A stretch of DNA of 64,000 nt, from NCBI GenBank assembly GCA_016081115.2, contig JABTTQ020003410.1, forward strand, positions 1 through 64,000, read 5' to 3'. The number at the start of each line of letters is the position of its first letter. The first letter of the stretch is position 1. The notes below the pieces were generated by a model. That model saw only the letters and a program-made list of their open reading frames with translations. It did not search any database and was not told the origin of the DNA. Shown here in pieces: positions 25,143 to 36,502 of the stretch. The stretch is from Rehmannia glutinosa (Eukaryota > Streptophyta > Magnoliopsida > Lamiales > Orobanchaceae). The position numbers were made by a program, and so were the translations under genes.

Positions 25143-28100
25143 TCATCTCCTTCTCCGCCTCCTTCTTTCTTCATCACTCTCCGCTGCCGTCTTCGACCTT
25201 TTTCTCTTCTTCTCTTCTTCACCGCTTTCTTTTTCTCATAAGCTCTTCCTCCGGGACTTCATCTTTTCTTCTTTCTTGTCTCTCTTCCACAAATTTGAGT
25301 TTGTCTTTTATTTTCTTCTTCGATTCTCTTTACATATTCAAAGCATTGTTCTTGGACACTTGCATGTTGGCTACTTCGTCAAACCCACCCCAATAGATCC
25401 CTCCTTTCTTCCCTCGGATCTATATATTCGATGTTTTTGGGTAGAGGTCTAGGTTTGAAACCTCTTCCTCCACCGCTTCAACCTCTTCCTCTAGGTGTGT
25501 ATTGTCTTTGGGGCCTTCTTCTTTCCAAGAGAGTGACCCAGAGCGATTGTTTGGAGTCTGGCCGCTTATCGCCTTCTTCGCACGACTTGAGGCCTTTTTC
25601 CCAATACAAGTCCCAGGCTTGGGCCATGGTCATATTCTCGAAGTATCCCTCGAATGCGGCGTCTTGAATTTATCAACGAGATCTCGGCTCGGTTCCGACG
25701 TCCGAAATGGCATCGTGTCTCTTCCTCCTGAATGCCTCCGTATTGTTTGATATGTCCATCGCACGGCATCCATTTTTCTTTCAATCTCCGTCATCTCTCG
25801 CTTCTACTATCTTCCTCTTTTCGAGACATGGGCACAAAGAAAGTGTTGGAGCGCAGAGTCATGGGAGTTTCTTGATGATATCGAGTTGTGACAAGTCCTT
25901 GTTGAGGGGTTCTAGCAACCATTAAAGTCATGTCTTTTGAACCTTCCCCTCAACCGATTTTCCCTTTTCTTTCTTTCGCTCTTGATTTGTGTTCTCCTTC
26001 ACATCCGTGTCCTTCTTCTCGGCCTACGGACCCTTCCAACGTCTTTAAGTATTCCTCTTCCCCCTTTTTGGCATCATCAAAGAGAGAGAACCCCTGAAAC
26101 ATGCCAAGCATGAAATCTAGGCGGATCGATAGGCGAGTTCGCTTAGATTCTGCTGCGGAGTATTCGAAAGTCCGAGCGAGTGGCGTTGGATTCGTCATCA
26201 CCAACTTCATTTCAGCCATAAGAATGCTGAATTTTTCATTCATGTTCTCCTCTACGCCGCAAGTTATTTTCGATGAAATTCGCGCAGCGATTCCATTTTC
26301 GTGGTATGAGATATATGCATTCTATCAATGTTTTCTTGCATCCTCTTCTTCATGTTAGCATTATCGGCGTTCAGATTAGCATCTTATTGTACAATGCTTT
26401 GAAGTATCGAACTTGTTCCACGCGCATTGTCTCTTGCCATTGCCACCATTCTTGGATCGACTATTATTCCACGCAGACGTAGTAAGATTAGCATCTCGGT
26501 TATCCGGACCGCATATCTAATGAGGCCTGGTGCCTTTCCATCTTCTCTATCTCCCCAAATATTGCCTTGAAAACTTCTCGAACCTCAGTTGTTACCTATG
26601 TCTCAGCTGGCGGCCAAGCAGCGTCAAAGTTAAAGTCTACTGGGACGATGGTATCTGTTGGAATGACGGGATCAGGTTTGTGGAAACATCGTTTATCTCT
26701 AGCTGATTGTTCATCAAGATCAGGCAGCTCCAGTGAGAAAGGGAATGTTTGTTCAAACGCATCATCACAGAAATAGGGAATCTGTTCAACTGTGACTTGT
26801 GGCCGTGATGTGCCCGGTTGAGTCGATTCTGCAGCTTTGGGAGCCTGCGCAGTTGACTGTGATTCAGCTGGGGTCTGTTGTGGTATTGACCCAGCTGGCT
26901 GAGCCTCAGCTGTCTTAACAGCTTCATCGGTCTCAGCTGGTTTTTCCATATGAGTTGTCTGGTCCTCGGCCGTATCAGTAGCGTCATCGGACGATGATGA
27001 GACTTGTAGGGGTGGCTCATCATCAAAATTGAACTTTTGACGAGCAGCCTTGAATTCTGGCTTACTCGTGCTGGGAAGAACATCCTCAGCTGAGTCGGTT
27101 GGACTTGCAACAGGGGATGACTCAGCCTCATCTTCACCTTCAGATCCCAGAAAAGTTACATCAGGGTTGTCTTGGGAATCATGAAGGGCACTTATCTCCT
27201 TCTCAGATGCATCGATGATAATTGGAGGGATGTTCTGTGCTTCTTCCTCTTTACCCCGGGAAGTCTCAACCTCCCGTAGGCCTTCAGTACCTCCTGCAGT
27301 CTCAACTGCAGCAAGGCCTTGGACAATCCCTTCGACAGACTCAGCTGTCTTGGGGTCTTCTACGGTGGCATCCACAGGAGCCTCAACTCCGTGGATTGCA
27401 CTTTCATTGCCCAGAGTGTTAACTCCCAGGGCAGATCCATCCTGTGCCTCGGCTGCATCAGCAGCGTCCTCGGCTAGCTGGAAGCGAGTTGGCACTGAGA
27501 CCGAGTCTCAATCGTCCGAGCTTCGTCAGTGACAACTTTGTGTATCTTTTTCCTGTTCCTTCTCCACTTCGCCTCCTAGATTCATTGTGGAGTCATCTGC
27601 AGCAACCTCCGACCTAGCTGCAGTGGAGGGAGTTTCCCCCTCAGCTGGCACACCAGCTGAGTGACTTGGAATGGGGTCACTCTTCTCCAGACTCCCGGCT
27701 GTTTCCTGTGAGTGTTCAGCCGTTGGGGCAGGTGGTAAGACACCTTCAATAGGGGTTGGCTCGACTTGGGTCCCCGAATTCCCAGTTTCATCGCCATTAC
27801 CCTTATGACCTTCCTCAGAGTGAGCTGGGGAAGTGGTCGCAGCAACAACAGTTGCAATCTGCTGCACCACTCCCATAGGGTCAATTTCCAGCTGTGATTT
27901 GGAAGACTCTCCGGTCCTTCTATTAGCTATTGCTCATGCATCATTCTCGATTCCCGCATGGCTTGTCTGCGTTTCTAGCTCTTCTTTCGCAGAAAGAGTC
28001 CAAATCTTCATCACTCTCGAAAGTATGTCGAGATGTGGATGAGTGTGATCAGTGGTTCCAGTGAGAGGACAAATACTAGCTTTCTCACGAGCTTCTGCTT

Positions 28101-29745
28101 CCTCTGCCAATCTATTTCCTTCTCCTTATCTTTGAAGATCTGCAAGATATCTATGCAGTTCTCTTCATCCAGTACTTGGACCACTGTTGTCAAACCAAGG
28201 AAATTCATCAGTTCTTCCTCTTCTTCAATAAACTCAGGTCTTTGGAACTGTTCCCTTGAATGGCTTAGCTTCCACTTCCTCCATTCTCGCAAACGATTTT
28301 GGATGTCCGGATATGGTGGAGATACCATGATCACATCATCATCATCTTCATCTTGAACTTCTTTCTCGGGAATGGAGGGTAGCGAGTTTCTTCGCTCTTC
28401 ACCTCAGCGTGTCTGCCGCAAAGCGGAGACACAATCCTATCAACATGAGACTTTAGCTCATTGTTACTAGCTCCTCGGTTGTTCGATCCACAGTGGTCTT
28501 CGACTTGCCTCTGCTGATCGGCCTCAGCCAGACTTGGCGGTTTCATCAATAATCTCTCGGAGACTCTACTTCTCCAAATTGTTTCAATGATCTGTTCGGT
28601 GAGTGGCGGACTCATTTGTTTTCTCAAGCTACGAGCGCTTGAAGATTTTTCTTCTTCTTCTTTTGGTTTTCACCAGATGAATGTCCGGTTCCACTTCCTC
28701 CGGTTCTTGAAGGTAAAGGCCTTCTTGATTGTCTTAGAGGCATTTGCCTTTCTCGCCTTAGCGCCTTCTTTCTTCTTGATCCGGGGAGAAGGTACTAAGG
28801 ATTCCTTCTCTTCATTTGTACAGGGGCGGGAGACACGGCCGCAGGGGCAGTGACTCGGCCGCAGGGGCGGTGCGATTGTTTTTTTTTTATTTCGCAGCAG
28901 CTAGCTTCTTCTTTCGGTGCGGGCGCCTTTCTTCTTGGGAGGGAAACAACGTTTGTTTCTCAGGGTCACGGATTCCCCTCACCGGTATCCGCTCTCTTGG
29001 CATAAGCTCTCTTCGAGCTCCGAGGAAAGATTTGATCGGAACATTTTCTTGTTGACATGGAACGCTTTCCATGTCGGAGTAGAACTCCCTTCACCTCCAT
29101 CAATAGGCTAATAACAAGGCCATACCCAAGGATCCTCCGAACGACCCATCTTTTTGAAAGACTTATTTCCAACATTTTGTCGTGAGTCCGTTGTATACAA
29201 ACTCAACTTTGATTTACCTTCTTTTCCTCCATGATCGCAGCCCATCACGATCGCCTTAGTTTTGGATAGCTGATTAAAGCTTCCAAATTTGATGTCTACG
29301 CACTTGGCAACAATATCCAAAGAACTTATGGTAATCTTCCTTCAAAGACTTCTTGTCGTTTGTGTAGACAACCTTCGCGAAGATCGAGGTTTGGCCACTT
29401 CCTTCCATGCAGCCAAGTTGACATCAGCCTTGAGATCTCGGTACTCCTTCCGGCAGCAAACAATGCTCCGCTAGATCTCGGCAGTGATCGTAAACTCCTT
29501 TTCATGAGCAGATGACTTGATGCCCTCGTCGTGAACTTCAAAGCATTCACGTAGAACTAAGCGACTTCTTCAACATAAGTCATCCGAAACTCCATCGTGA
29601 GAAAGGGTTTCACCCGGACTTTCTCCACTTTCTCAAAGAATCTTCTTCACAAGGGTCTCATCGAACCTCTGTTTGATCATACCTTCAAAATTAGAGCCGT
29701 ATGGATTTGCTTTCCCAACTTAACAAAATCGTAAGTAGATGCCAT
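25143..29745 (-). pseudogene. Third ORF between pol and 3' LTR, copia copy 5 (about 1,530 codons, broken)
   Basis: The ATG at 29745-29743 opens MASTYDFVKLGKQIHT; the family stop is the TGA at 25145-25143. Parts in order: an N-terminal globular domain with the block LDIVAKCVDIKFGSFNQLSK (29320-29108); a Lys/Ala-rich linker (about 28950-28620); a conserved SPPYPDIQNRLREWRKWKL block (28330-28240); a long acidic Ser/Thr/Pro/Glu-rich region in one open frame (27876-27526 and 27495-26596, several repeats of AE/AQ); a helical region (26550-26250); a FDDAKKGEEE motif (26090-26050); and a basic Arg/Lys-rich end. I see no signal peptide or membrane segment. The N-terminal domain resembles, from memory, plant proteins annotated as putative plant transposon protein that are abundant in Gesneriaceae. 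Function unknown. Confidence 0.75.
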
Positions 29746-30296
29746 TACTTGAAGTTTTACCGAACGAAACTTCTAGAAATTTACTTTGGAGATCTGTAGG
29801 GTTTCGAGAGAAAAGTTGCTTTCTTTGCTTTTGAGAGAGATGATCGGTTTGTGTAAAGTGAGAGAGAAAAGGAAGAAAGGGTATATATGTGGGTTATGAA
29901 AGGACATGCATATGGTTTTTGAAATTTGATCAAGATCAAATTTCAGTTTAGCACGCCGATTAGCATTTAATTGCTCGTATTTAATGCGGCAAAGCATTTA
30001 TATCCAATCATATACTTTGTCGTGACTTTTGATCGCGGTCTGTCATTATTACGCCGACGTCGTCCTTAAAAACATTCCCACTTCATAAAAACGATCGCTT
30101 TTTTGTCACTTAGCTCATAAATGACTAAACCTTACTCCTTAGCCGATTCAACTCTTCTTCTCTCTTTTTACATAGGTACTCATTTGTTAGCTAACTCGAT
30201 GTAGTTGATTTTTCGATGATTCACTTAGCCCGATTCTGAACTTAGTTCCATTTTCATATTTTCTTGTTTCATCTCTTATCTTTGAGTTTTAAAGTG
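29746..30296 (-). other. Spacer between pol and third ORF, copia copy 5
   Basis: Non-coding. Contains the family block around GATTGGATATAAATGC (minus strand, 30010-29990), a possible internal promoter or leader. Pyrimidine-rich stretches and TTTCTCTC runs lie upstream of the third-ORF ATG. Confidence 0.5.
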
Positions 30297-30814
30297 TTAA
30301 CTCAGCTCAATTAACCCTAGCTCATGCTTGAGTTCTTCAAATCTTGATTCACATTGTGGCTTTGTGAATATATCACCTAACTCGTTTATCGGTTGAGATG
30401 TATTCCAAGGTGATGTCGTTTCTTTTCAACATGATCTCTTATAAAATGATATCGACATCAATGTGTTTTGTTCTTGAGTGCAACAGAGGATTTTGAGTGA
30501 TTGCAATAGCACTTGTGTTATCACACATAATTGGAATCTCTTTTTTTCAACATCATAATCTCTCGATTTGTTGTCTCATCCATAAGACTTGGGCACAACA
30601 TTTGCCAACAAGCCTATGTACTCGGCTTGCCATTGTGGATGTGGCTATTTAGTTTTGCTTCTTGCTAAACCAGAAACCAATCTGTTTCCAAGCATTTGAC
30701 ATGTACCTGAAGTACTCTTCTGTCAATTCTAGATCCAAGATAGTCGAGTCCGAGTAACCAATAAGCTTGAATCCACCTTCCTTTGGATACCATAAGCCGA
30801 CTTCCTGGCATCCT
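30297..30814 (-). pseudogene. RNase H remnant of copia copy 5
   Basis: The reading runs from KSAYGIQRKVDSSLLVTRT (about 30800-30745) to the family pol terminus with a stop at 30299-30297. Everything upstream of RNase H is missing: sequence passes from the GGCATCC word straight into LTR sequence (TGACTCACTCG) at 30814. Confidence 0.82.
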
Positions 30815-30932
30815 GACTCACTCGTACAACCCTATCTATTACAATGCAAATTACAAAGAAAATGGGGTGCCAACTTTCTAGTCTAAGTTTTACGTGGCAT
30901 TCATCAAAATCTAAACAATAAATTTCCCAACA
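30815..30932 (-). repeat. 5' LTR remnant of copia copy 5 (outer 118 bp)
   Basis: Identical in layout to the outer end of the 3' LTR at 24739-24851. It keeps the terminal TGTTGGG on the minus strand but lacks about 1.44 kb, including TATA, R, U5 and the primer-binding site. Confidence 0.9.
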
Positions 30933-30937
30933 CCAGA
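30933..30937 (+). repeat. Target-site duplication CCAGA, right copy
   Basis: Pairs with 23280-23284 and marks the exact right boundary of copy 5. Confidence 0.92.
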
Positions 30938-32498
30938 GTACAGCATGAAGCTATGTTCACTTGTTTCATTTCTCAGATAGAGCCTGAAGATGTGTCTCAA
31001 GCATTGGATGACACACATTGGATTCAAGCCATGCAAGAAGAGCTGAATCAGTTTGAAAGAAACAAAGTATGGGAATTAGTGCAGAGACCAACCCATCAAA
31101 ATGTTATTGGCACAAAATGGGTTTTTAGAAACAAGATGAATGAAGAAGGATCTGTTGCAAAAAATAAAGCAAGATTGGTAGCCAAAGGGTATTGCCAAGA
31201 TGATGGTATAGAGTTTGAGGAAACCTTTGCTCCTGTTGCAAGATTGGAAGCAATAAGGATGTTTCTTGCTTATGATGCACATAAGAATTTATCTGTATAC
31301 CAAATGGATGTGAAGAGTGCATTTCTAAATGGACTATTATAGGAAGAAGTCTGTTGAACTACCTCTAGGTTTTGAGCATAAAACTATTGGAGATAAGGTA
31401 TATAAGCTCAAGAAAGCATTATATGGATTGAAACAAGCACCAAGAGCATGGTATGATACATTGTCTCAATTTCTAATCGACAATGGATTCACCAAACGCA
31501 AAGTTGATACAACACTCTATAGAATTCAGGATGGAGAGAGTATACTGCTTGTTCAAATATATGTGGATGACTTAATTTTTGGTTCCACAAATAAAGAGCT
31601 ATGTGTCAAGTTCTCAAACCTCATGCACGGTAAATTTGAGATGAGCAAGATGGGAGAGATGACTTTCTTCCTAGGACTTCAAGTCAAGCAAATGAAGGAT
31701 GGAACCTTCATAAGTCAAACAAAATATACCGGATATTTGGTGAAGAAATTTGGTATGGAAGAGAAGTCTTCTGTGAAAATTTCAATGAATACATCGGTCA
31801 AGATGGACATGGATGCGGATGGCAAAGTGTTGATCAAACGGATATAGAGCACTCATTGGATCATTGCTCTATCTAACAAAGAAGCAGCGGACATCACCTT
31901 TGCAAAGGTGTATGTGCAAGATTTCAATGCGCACTAAAGGAGAGCCACATGATGCAGCCTAAGAGAATCCTAAGATATTTGAAGGGATGTTAGGAAGTTG
32001 GCATATGGTATCCAAAGGAAGGTGAATTCAAGCCGATTGGTTACTCGGACTAATTATCTTGGATGTAGAGTTGATAGGAAGAGTACCTCAGGTACATGTC
32101 AAATGCTTGGAAATATATTGGTTTCTTGGTTCAGTAAGAAACAAAATTCAGTTGCCACATCCACAGCTGAAGCAGAGTACATAGCTGCGAGCAACTGTTG
32201 TGCCCAAGTCTTATAGATGAGACGACAGCTGAGAGACTATGATATTGAAGAAAAAGAGATTCCAATTATGTGTGATAACACTAGTGGTATTGCAATCACT
32301 CCAGAATCCTGTGTTGCATTCAAGAACAAAGAACATTGATGTCGATATCATTTTAGAAGAGATCATGTTGAAAATAAAGACATCACCTTGGAATACATCT
32401 CAAGCGATAAACAATTAGGTGATATATTCACAAAGCCTCTTTGTGAATCAAGATTTGAAGAGCTCAAGAATGAGTTAGGGTTAATTGAGCTGAGTTGA
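30938..32498 (+). pseudogene. Reverse transcriptase and RNase H of copia copy 3
   Basis: RT is open from 30953 (MFTCFISQIEPEDVSQALDD) through KARLVAKGYCQ, ETFAPVARLE and YQMDVKSAFLNGLL, ending in a TAG at 31340-31342 where copies 2-type sequence has a Glu codon. The frame resumes at 31329-31847 with YGLKQAPRAWYDTL and the catalytic YVDD at 31560-31571. RNase H (31998-32216: SGTCQMLGN.LVSWFSKKQN, STAEAEYIAAS) reaches the pol stop at 32496-32498. It would copy element RNA into DNA. One stop plus several indels in RNase H inactivate it; otherwise this is the best-preserved RT in the window. Confidence 0.9.
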
Positions 32499-33061
32499 AT
32501 CTCAAAAGACTCAATCGTGAGAGAAAGAAGATGAGAAAATCAAAGCAGAGCAAGTTTCACACTTGAGCAAGTGAAACGACCTTATCGGGAAGTCAATCAA
32601 TCAAGTTATTTGACAATTTGAGTAACTTCATAAGAAGAGAGAATCGGAGTTAAGTCATGTTGGATATAAGTTGAATCATTTATGAGCTAAGTGACAAGAA
32701 TGCAATGTCGTTTTAATTGAGTGGAATGTTTTTAAGGATGACGTCAAAGATAATAAAGACGGTCACACAAAAAAAGCTTCGCACAAAGAAGCCATATGAT
32801 TGGATATAAATGCCGCATTTAATGCGGGAAATAAAATGCGGTGTTGACGTTTTAATCTTAGCCGTTGATTTTGATCAAAAATTTCAAAATCCAAAATATG
32901 TCCTTTCATGACCTTTCTATACGGAACTTTGCACTTCTCTCTCCTCACGCAAATTGTTCATCTTCAAGCAAGGGAAGCATTTTTCTCTCAAACCGAGTGT
33001 AATCCCTATTCTTTCTCAAGCAAGATTTTCGTATTTTCGATCGGTAGAAACGCGTCCGAAA

Positions 33062-33770
33062 ATGGCCCCAAAGTATGATTTTGTAAAGCTTTCAAAGCAA
33101 ATCCACACTTTGGTTTTAGGTGGATTTTGACGGGATGATCAAACAAGGTGTCGATGAAACCCTGGTTCGAGGAAGATAGTCTGCGATGTTGGAAAAGTCT
33201 CGGCTGAAGGACTTTTTGACAATGGAATACTCTCATACGTACCTCGAGGAGGTAGCTATGTTCTACGTAAACGCAGAAGTGCAGGACGACGAAATAAAAT
33301 CTTCCGTCCACAGCAAGGTCATAAAACGCAGTGCAAAAGACCTTGTTGAGAATTGTTTATTGCCTTCTGAGGGCTTGAGGGAGATCTATGAGGCTGATGT
33401 CGACTTAGCTGCTGCTTGGAAGGAAGTTGCCAAGCCTGAGTATGTTGCGAAAGTGGTCTATACGGCCAAGAAAGATCAACTGAAAGACGAGTATCACAAG
33501 TTGATGGATGTTTTCTCGAAATGCATTGACATGAAATTTGGAAGCTTCAATCAGCTGTCCAAAACTAAGCTGATCGTGATGGCTGCGATCATGCAAGGAA
33601 AGAAGGTTAACTGGGATGAGTTTGTTTACATCAGACTCTGTCAGAATGTGCTGAACAGGACCTTCAAGAAGGATGAGTCCTTTGGATGATCATTGGGCTA
33701 TGGCCTTGTGATTGGCCATCTCATGGAGGTAAAGGGCATTGCTCTTCGCCATGGCAAGCCTTTCCACGTG
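33062..33770 (+). pseudogene. Third ORF, N-terminal domain, copia copy 3
   Basis: The ATG at 33062-33064 opens MAPKYDFVKLSKQIHT. After a frameshift, 33186-33689 is the cleanest version of the N-terminal domain: 167 residues with FLTMEYSHTYLEEVAMFYVN, SAKDLVENCLLPSEGL, YHKLMDVFSKCIDMKFGSF and MAAIMQGKKVNWDEFVY. It then continues in another frame (GYGLVIGHLMEVKGI) until the copy ends at about 33770. The look is alpha-helical and soluble. No catalytic motif recognised. Confidence 0.78.
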
Positions 33771-35464
33771 AAGACGCAATTCTTGTAATTAAAGAATGGT
33801 GCCAATACTCATAACTCAATTCATAAATTCAAATCCCAACTGCGCGAACGGAAGAATTTGTCTTGTAGGGGTTAAAGTCGGGCACCCAATTCATGAGACG
33901 TATTTTCCTGGTCGCAAATTCCAAGACGATTTTACAAAAACCCGATTTCAATCCATCATAAAATTAAATTGAATATTATAGTAACCCATTCCAAGTGGAA
34001 TTCCACCTGCTTGAAGGTTGCCATATATGTTGAATGCAATTTTCCCTTTAAATTCTCCAGCAAATAAGGCTTAACGCCTTTGGGTAGAAGAATGCGTCCA
34101 ATCAGAGAATTTTTTAACTCATCCGTCCTTTGTTGATAGATTTCTTCGTCCATAGTAACGGAGAAGTAATCTCCTTTCTTGACGGGTCAAAAATCCTTTC
34201 CCCGGGCTAGGATTTGGGCAAAAAATTGGACTCCATGCATAGAATTGTACGTCAAGGCGATGTCGTGCGCTGAGAATTGAGAGGACAATAAGGATCCGAA
34301 CGCTGAACTTCGTGTTGTTTTTGAGAATCAGAGGTTTGATTTTTGTGTGGTGATATCGAAATAAGAGTAGGGTTTAACGTAGGGTTTGTAGGTCCCAAGG
34401 GGTGTGAGTAAGGTTTAGAAGGGGGGTTGAATAAACCTTACCAACTTTTCGAATTTAGTCCTTTTAAAATAATACGAGTTAAATACACAACTAAGTCCTT
34501 GAGGACAGCTAAGTTAGTGAACTTTCAAAAATCGCCCGTTGAAGAGATATGTTGAATTTCAAAAGTCACTTGTGTTTGTTGGCTTGTCTTGTTGCGATCC
34601 TTCATGTTGACATTTCCTCGTATTAAATGAATGTTCACTTTTCGTAGTCGACACGAGGTGCAATTTTTCCCATTGGTTTATTCCTTTTGCACACTTCGGG
34701 ATCGAGCACTTTAAGACATGGCGACATGGAAGTATTACTAGTTTAGGTAATATTCTTGACTTACAGGCAACGGATTCTTTTCAGTTGTGTTGACTTGATC
34801 TGCAGTTCTCTAACTTCCCAGGTGACTTCGAGTTAGCTTCCAATCAGTGGATGACTCATCCTGTCACTTCAACTTGAGACTTGGCTTCGAGTTGACTTGT
34901 CCCGACACTTCACATAGATGTATCTCGGTGATACTCATTGATCGAGTTCTTGACATCTCTTCCTTGCCATACTCGGTTGTTACACGGGAGTCTTCATTTG
35001 ATCTTGATTGACTTCTTGTATATCCAGGCATAGGCCGACTTGACTCACTCGTACAGCCCTATCAATTACAATGCAAATTATAAGGAAAATGGGGTGCCAA
35101 CTTTCTAGTCTAAGTTTTACATGGCATTCATCAAAATCTAAACAATAAATTTTCCAATAGGGTTTATCCTAGAGTTTACAGGAGCCATGTCACAAACCCT
35201 AGGAAGGGGAGAATGAACTTCCATAGTTGTCCCCAGATGTTGAGAAACCTGCAAACTTGAAGAAACCGTGTGGTCCTAGGGTGCACCTGTCGATCTGAAA
35301 GGGGCCATCGAAAAATAAGGAAGCGATCGATCATGTAGCGTAGGATTAGGGTTTTCATTGAAAATCTCCTTAGAAAAAGATGAACGAGAATTATCGTGAG
35401 AAGCAGTATATTGAGCATGATTAGATCTATGAATTTCATGGAACAAAAATGAATCAATCTCCAT
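33771..35464 (-). pseudogene. DUF4283-type (LINE ORF1/zinc-knuckle family) gene relic
   Basis: The ATG at 35464-35462 opens MEIDSFLFHEIHRSN. After the solo LTR (34387-35159) is removed, the reading continues with FSVTMDEEIYQQRTDELKNS, LIGRILLPKGVKPYLLENLK, then YYNIQFN, SSWNLRPGKY, FAQLGFEF and YWHHSLITRIASS. This order (small N-terminus, then KxxLIGRLL, SxWNLRPG, W.R.YELP) is that of DUF4283 proteins, the ORF1-like proteins of plant LINE-1 elements and related host copies. It contains stops and frameshifts and is cut at 33770 by copy 3. No zinc knuckle or reverse transcriptase part remains. Confidence 0.75.
34387..35159 (-). mobile_element. Solo LTR of the copia family, internally deleted
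   Basis: LTR ends of the family are present (minus strand; the last CA reads TA at the outer end) and flanked by 5-bp duplications GGGTT (34382-34386 and 35160-35164). Length is 773 bp instead of about 1560: sequence passes from GCTAAGTTAGT (34509-34519) directly to GAACTTTCAAAAATC, removing U5/R up to near the TATA region. A solo LTR usually arises by recombination between the two LTRs of one element. Confidence 0.9.
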
Positions 35465-35785
35465 GATCGAATAAATTAAGATTGAATGGAAGAGAGAAGG
35501 CGGTTGCCGTTGAGAGAGAGCATTGCCTCAACCTGTGACGGCTAGGGTTCAGTCATTTAATCGTTGGGAGTTCGGAAAATCTCCTCTGTATTGTGGAAAG
35601 TTAATTTTTGTTGAATGAAAATTTCAAATTTTCCTTGGTCTGTAAAAACTAAAAAAATAATTGAGATCTATTTTTTTTTACTCTGAAAATTTATGTTAGA
35701 ATGTTTATTATCTTTTTTTTTGTGGTTTTTAGTTTGAGATCTTTTTTTAGTACTCCAGGTCAATTATTCTAATCTTTTTTGTGGG
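35465..35785. other. Flank of the DUF4283 relic; no gene seen
   Basis: A GA-rich stretch (35480-35560) looks like a 5' leader of the relic. The remainder is T-rich with runs of eight or nine T. No coding or RNA gene recognised. Confidence 0.4.
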
Positions 35786-35794
35786 TTAAGGGAT

Positions 35795-36493
35795 GGGAAA
35801 ATTGCAATTTTGGTCCCATAACTTTGGGGGGTGTCAAAACTAGTCCCACTCGATTTTACTTTTCAAAAACACTGTAATTTACAAATTGTATCAAAACTAG
35901 TCCCACTCAATTTTACTTTTTCAAAAACACACCTGTAATTTACAAATTGTATCAATTTGAGGACAAATCACACCGCCGATTGGAATTTTCGTCGGAATTC
36001 GTCACGTGATAAGCACGTGACCTGAATTTTGGGGATTTCTCACCCTCTTTGACACGGTGGAAATAAAATGCTAACATGGAAAGAGATTTGGAGGAAAAAA
36101 ACTCGTCACCACCATTTCCCCCAAAACATATGCCCAATTACGTGGTGTTGACGAGTTTTTTCCCTCCAAATCTCGGTGACGAGTTTCCCCCTCCCCCAAA
36201 ATCTCTTTCCACGCTGGCATTTTATTTTCACCGTGTCACGGAGGGTGAGAAATCCCCCAAAATTTTAGGTCACGTGCTAATCACGTGACGAATCAGCGAA
36301 AATTCCAATTGGCGGTGGGATTTGTCCTCAAATTGATAAAATTTGTAAATTACAGGTGTTTTTCAAAAAGTAAAATCAAGTGGAACTAGTTTTGATATAA
36401 TTTGTAAATTACAATGTATTTTTGAAAAAGTAAAATCAAGTGGGACTAGTTTTGACACCCCCAAAGTTATGGGACCAAAATTGCAATTTTCCC
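35795..36493. mobile_element. Mutator-like foldback element with 9-bp target duplication
   Basis: The outer ends are GGGAAAATTGCAATTTTGG and its exact reverse complement. Inverted arms extend about 330 bp each to a centre near 36135, with small differences. The flanking 9-bp direct repeats TTAAGGGAT (35786-35794 and 36494-36502) match perfectly. A 9-bp duplication with long terminal inverted repeats is diagnostic of Mutator-like elements. There is no transposase, so it is non-autonomous. Confidence 0.93.
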
Positions 36494-36502
36494 TTAAGGG
36501 AT

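Larger units (their letters stand above)
23285..30932 (-). mobile_element. Ty1-copia LTR retrotransposon, copy 5 (gag and most of pol deleted)
   Basis: A minus-strand element inserted into copy 3. Reading from right: only the outer 118 bp of the 5' LTR (30932-30815), then directly the RNase H part of pol, the spacer, the most complete third ORF in the window, a polypurine tract and the full 3' LTR. Both termini and the 5-bp duplication are intact, so the loss is internal. Confidence 0.9.

Noticed and set aside
27215..27532. Plus-strand frames over 26,600-27,900
   Set aside because: Antisense shadows of the acidic part of the third ORF; low-complexity complement of Glu/Ala-rich codons.
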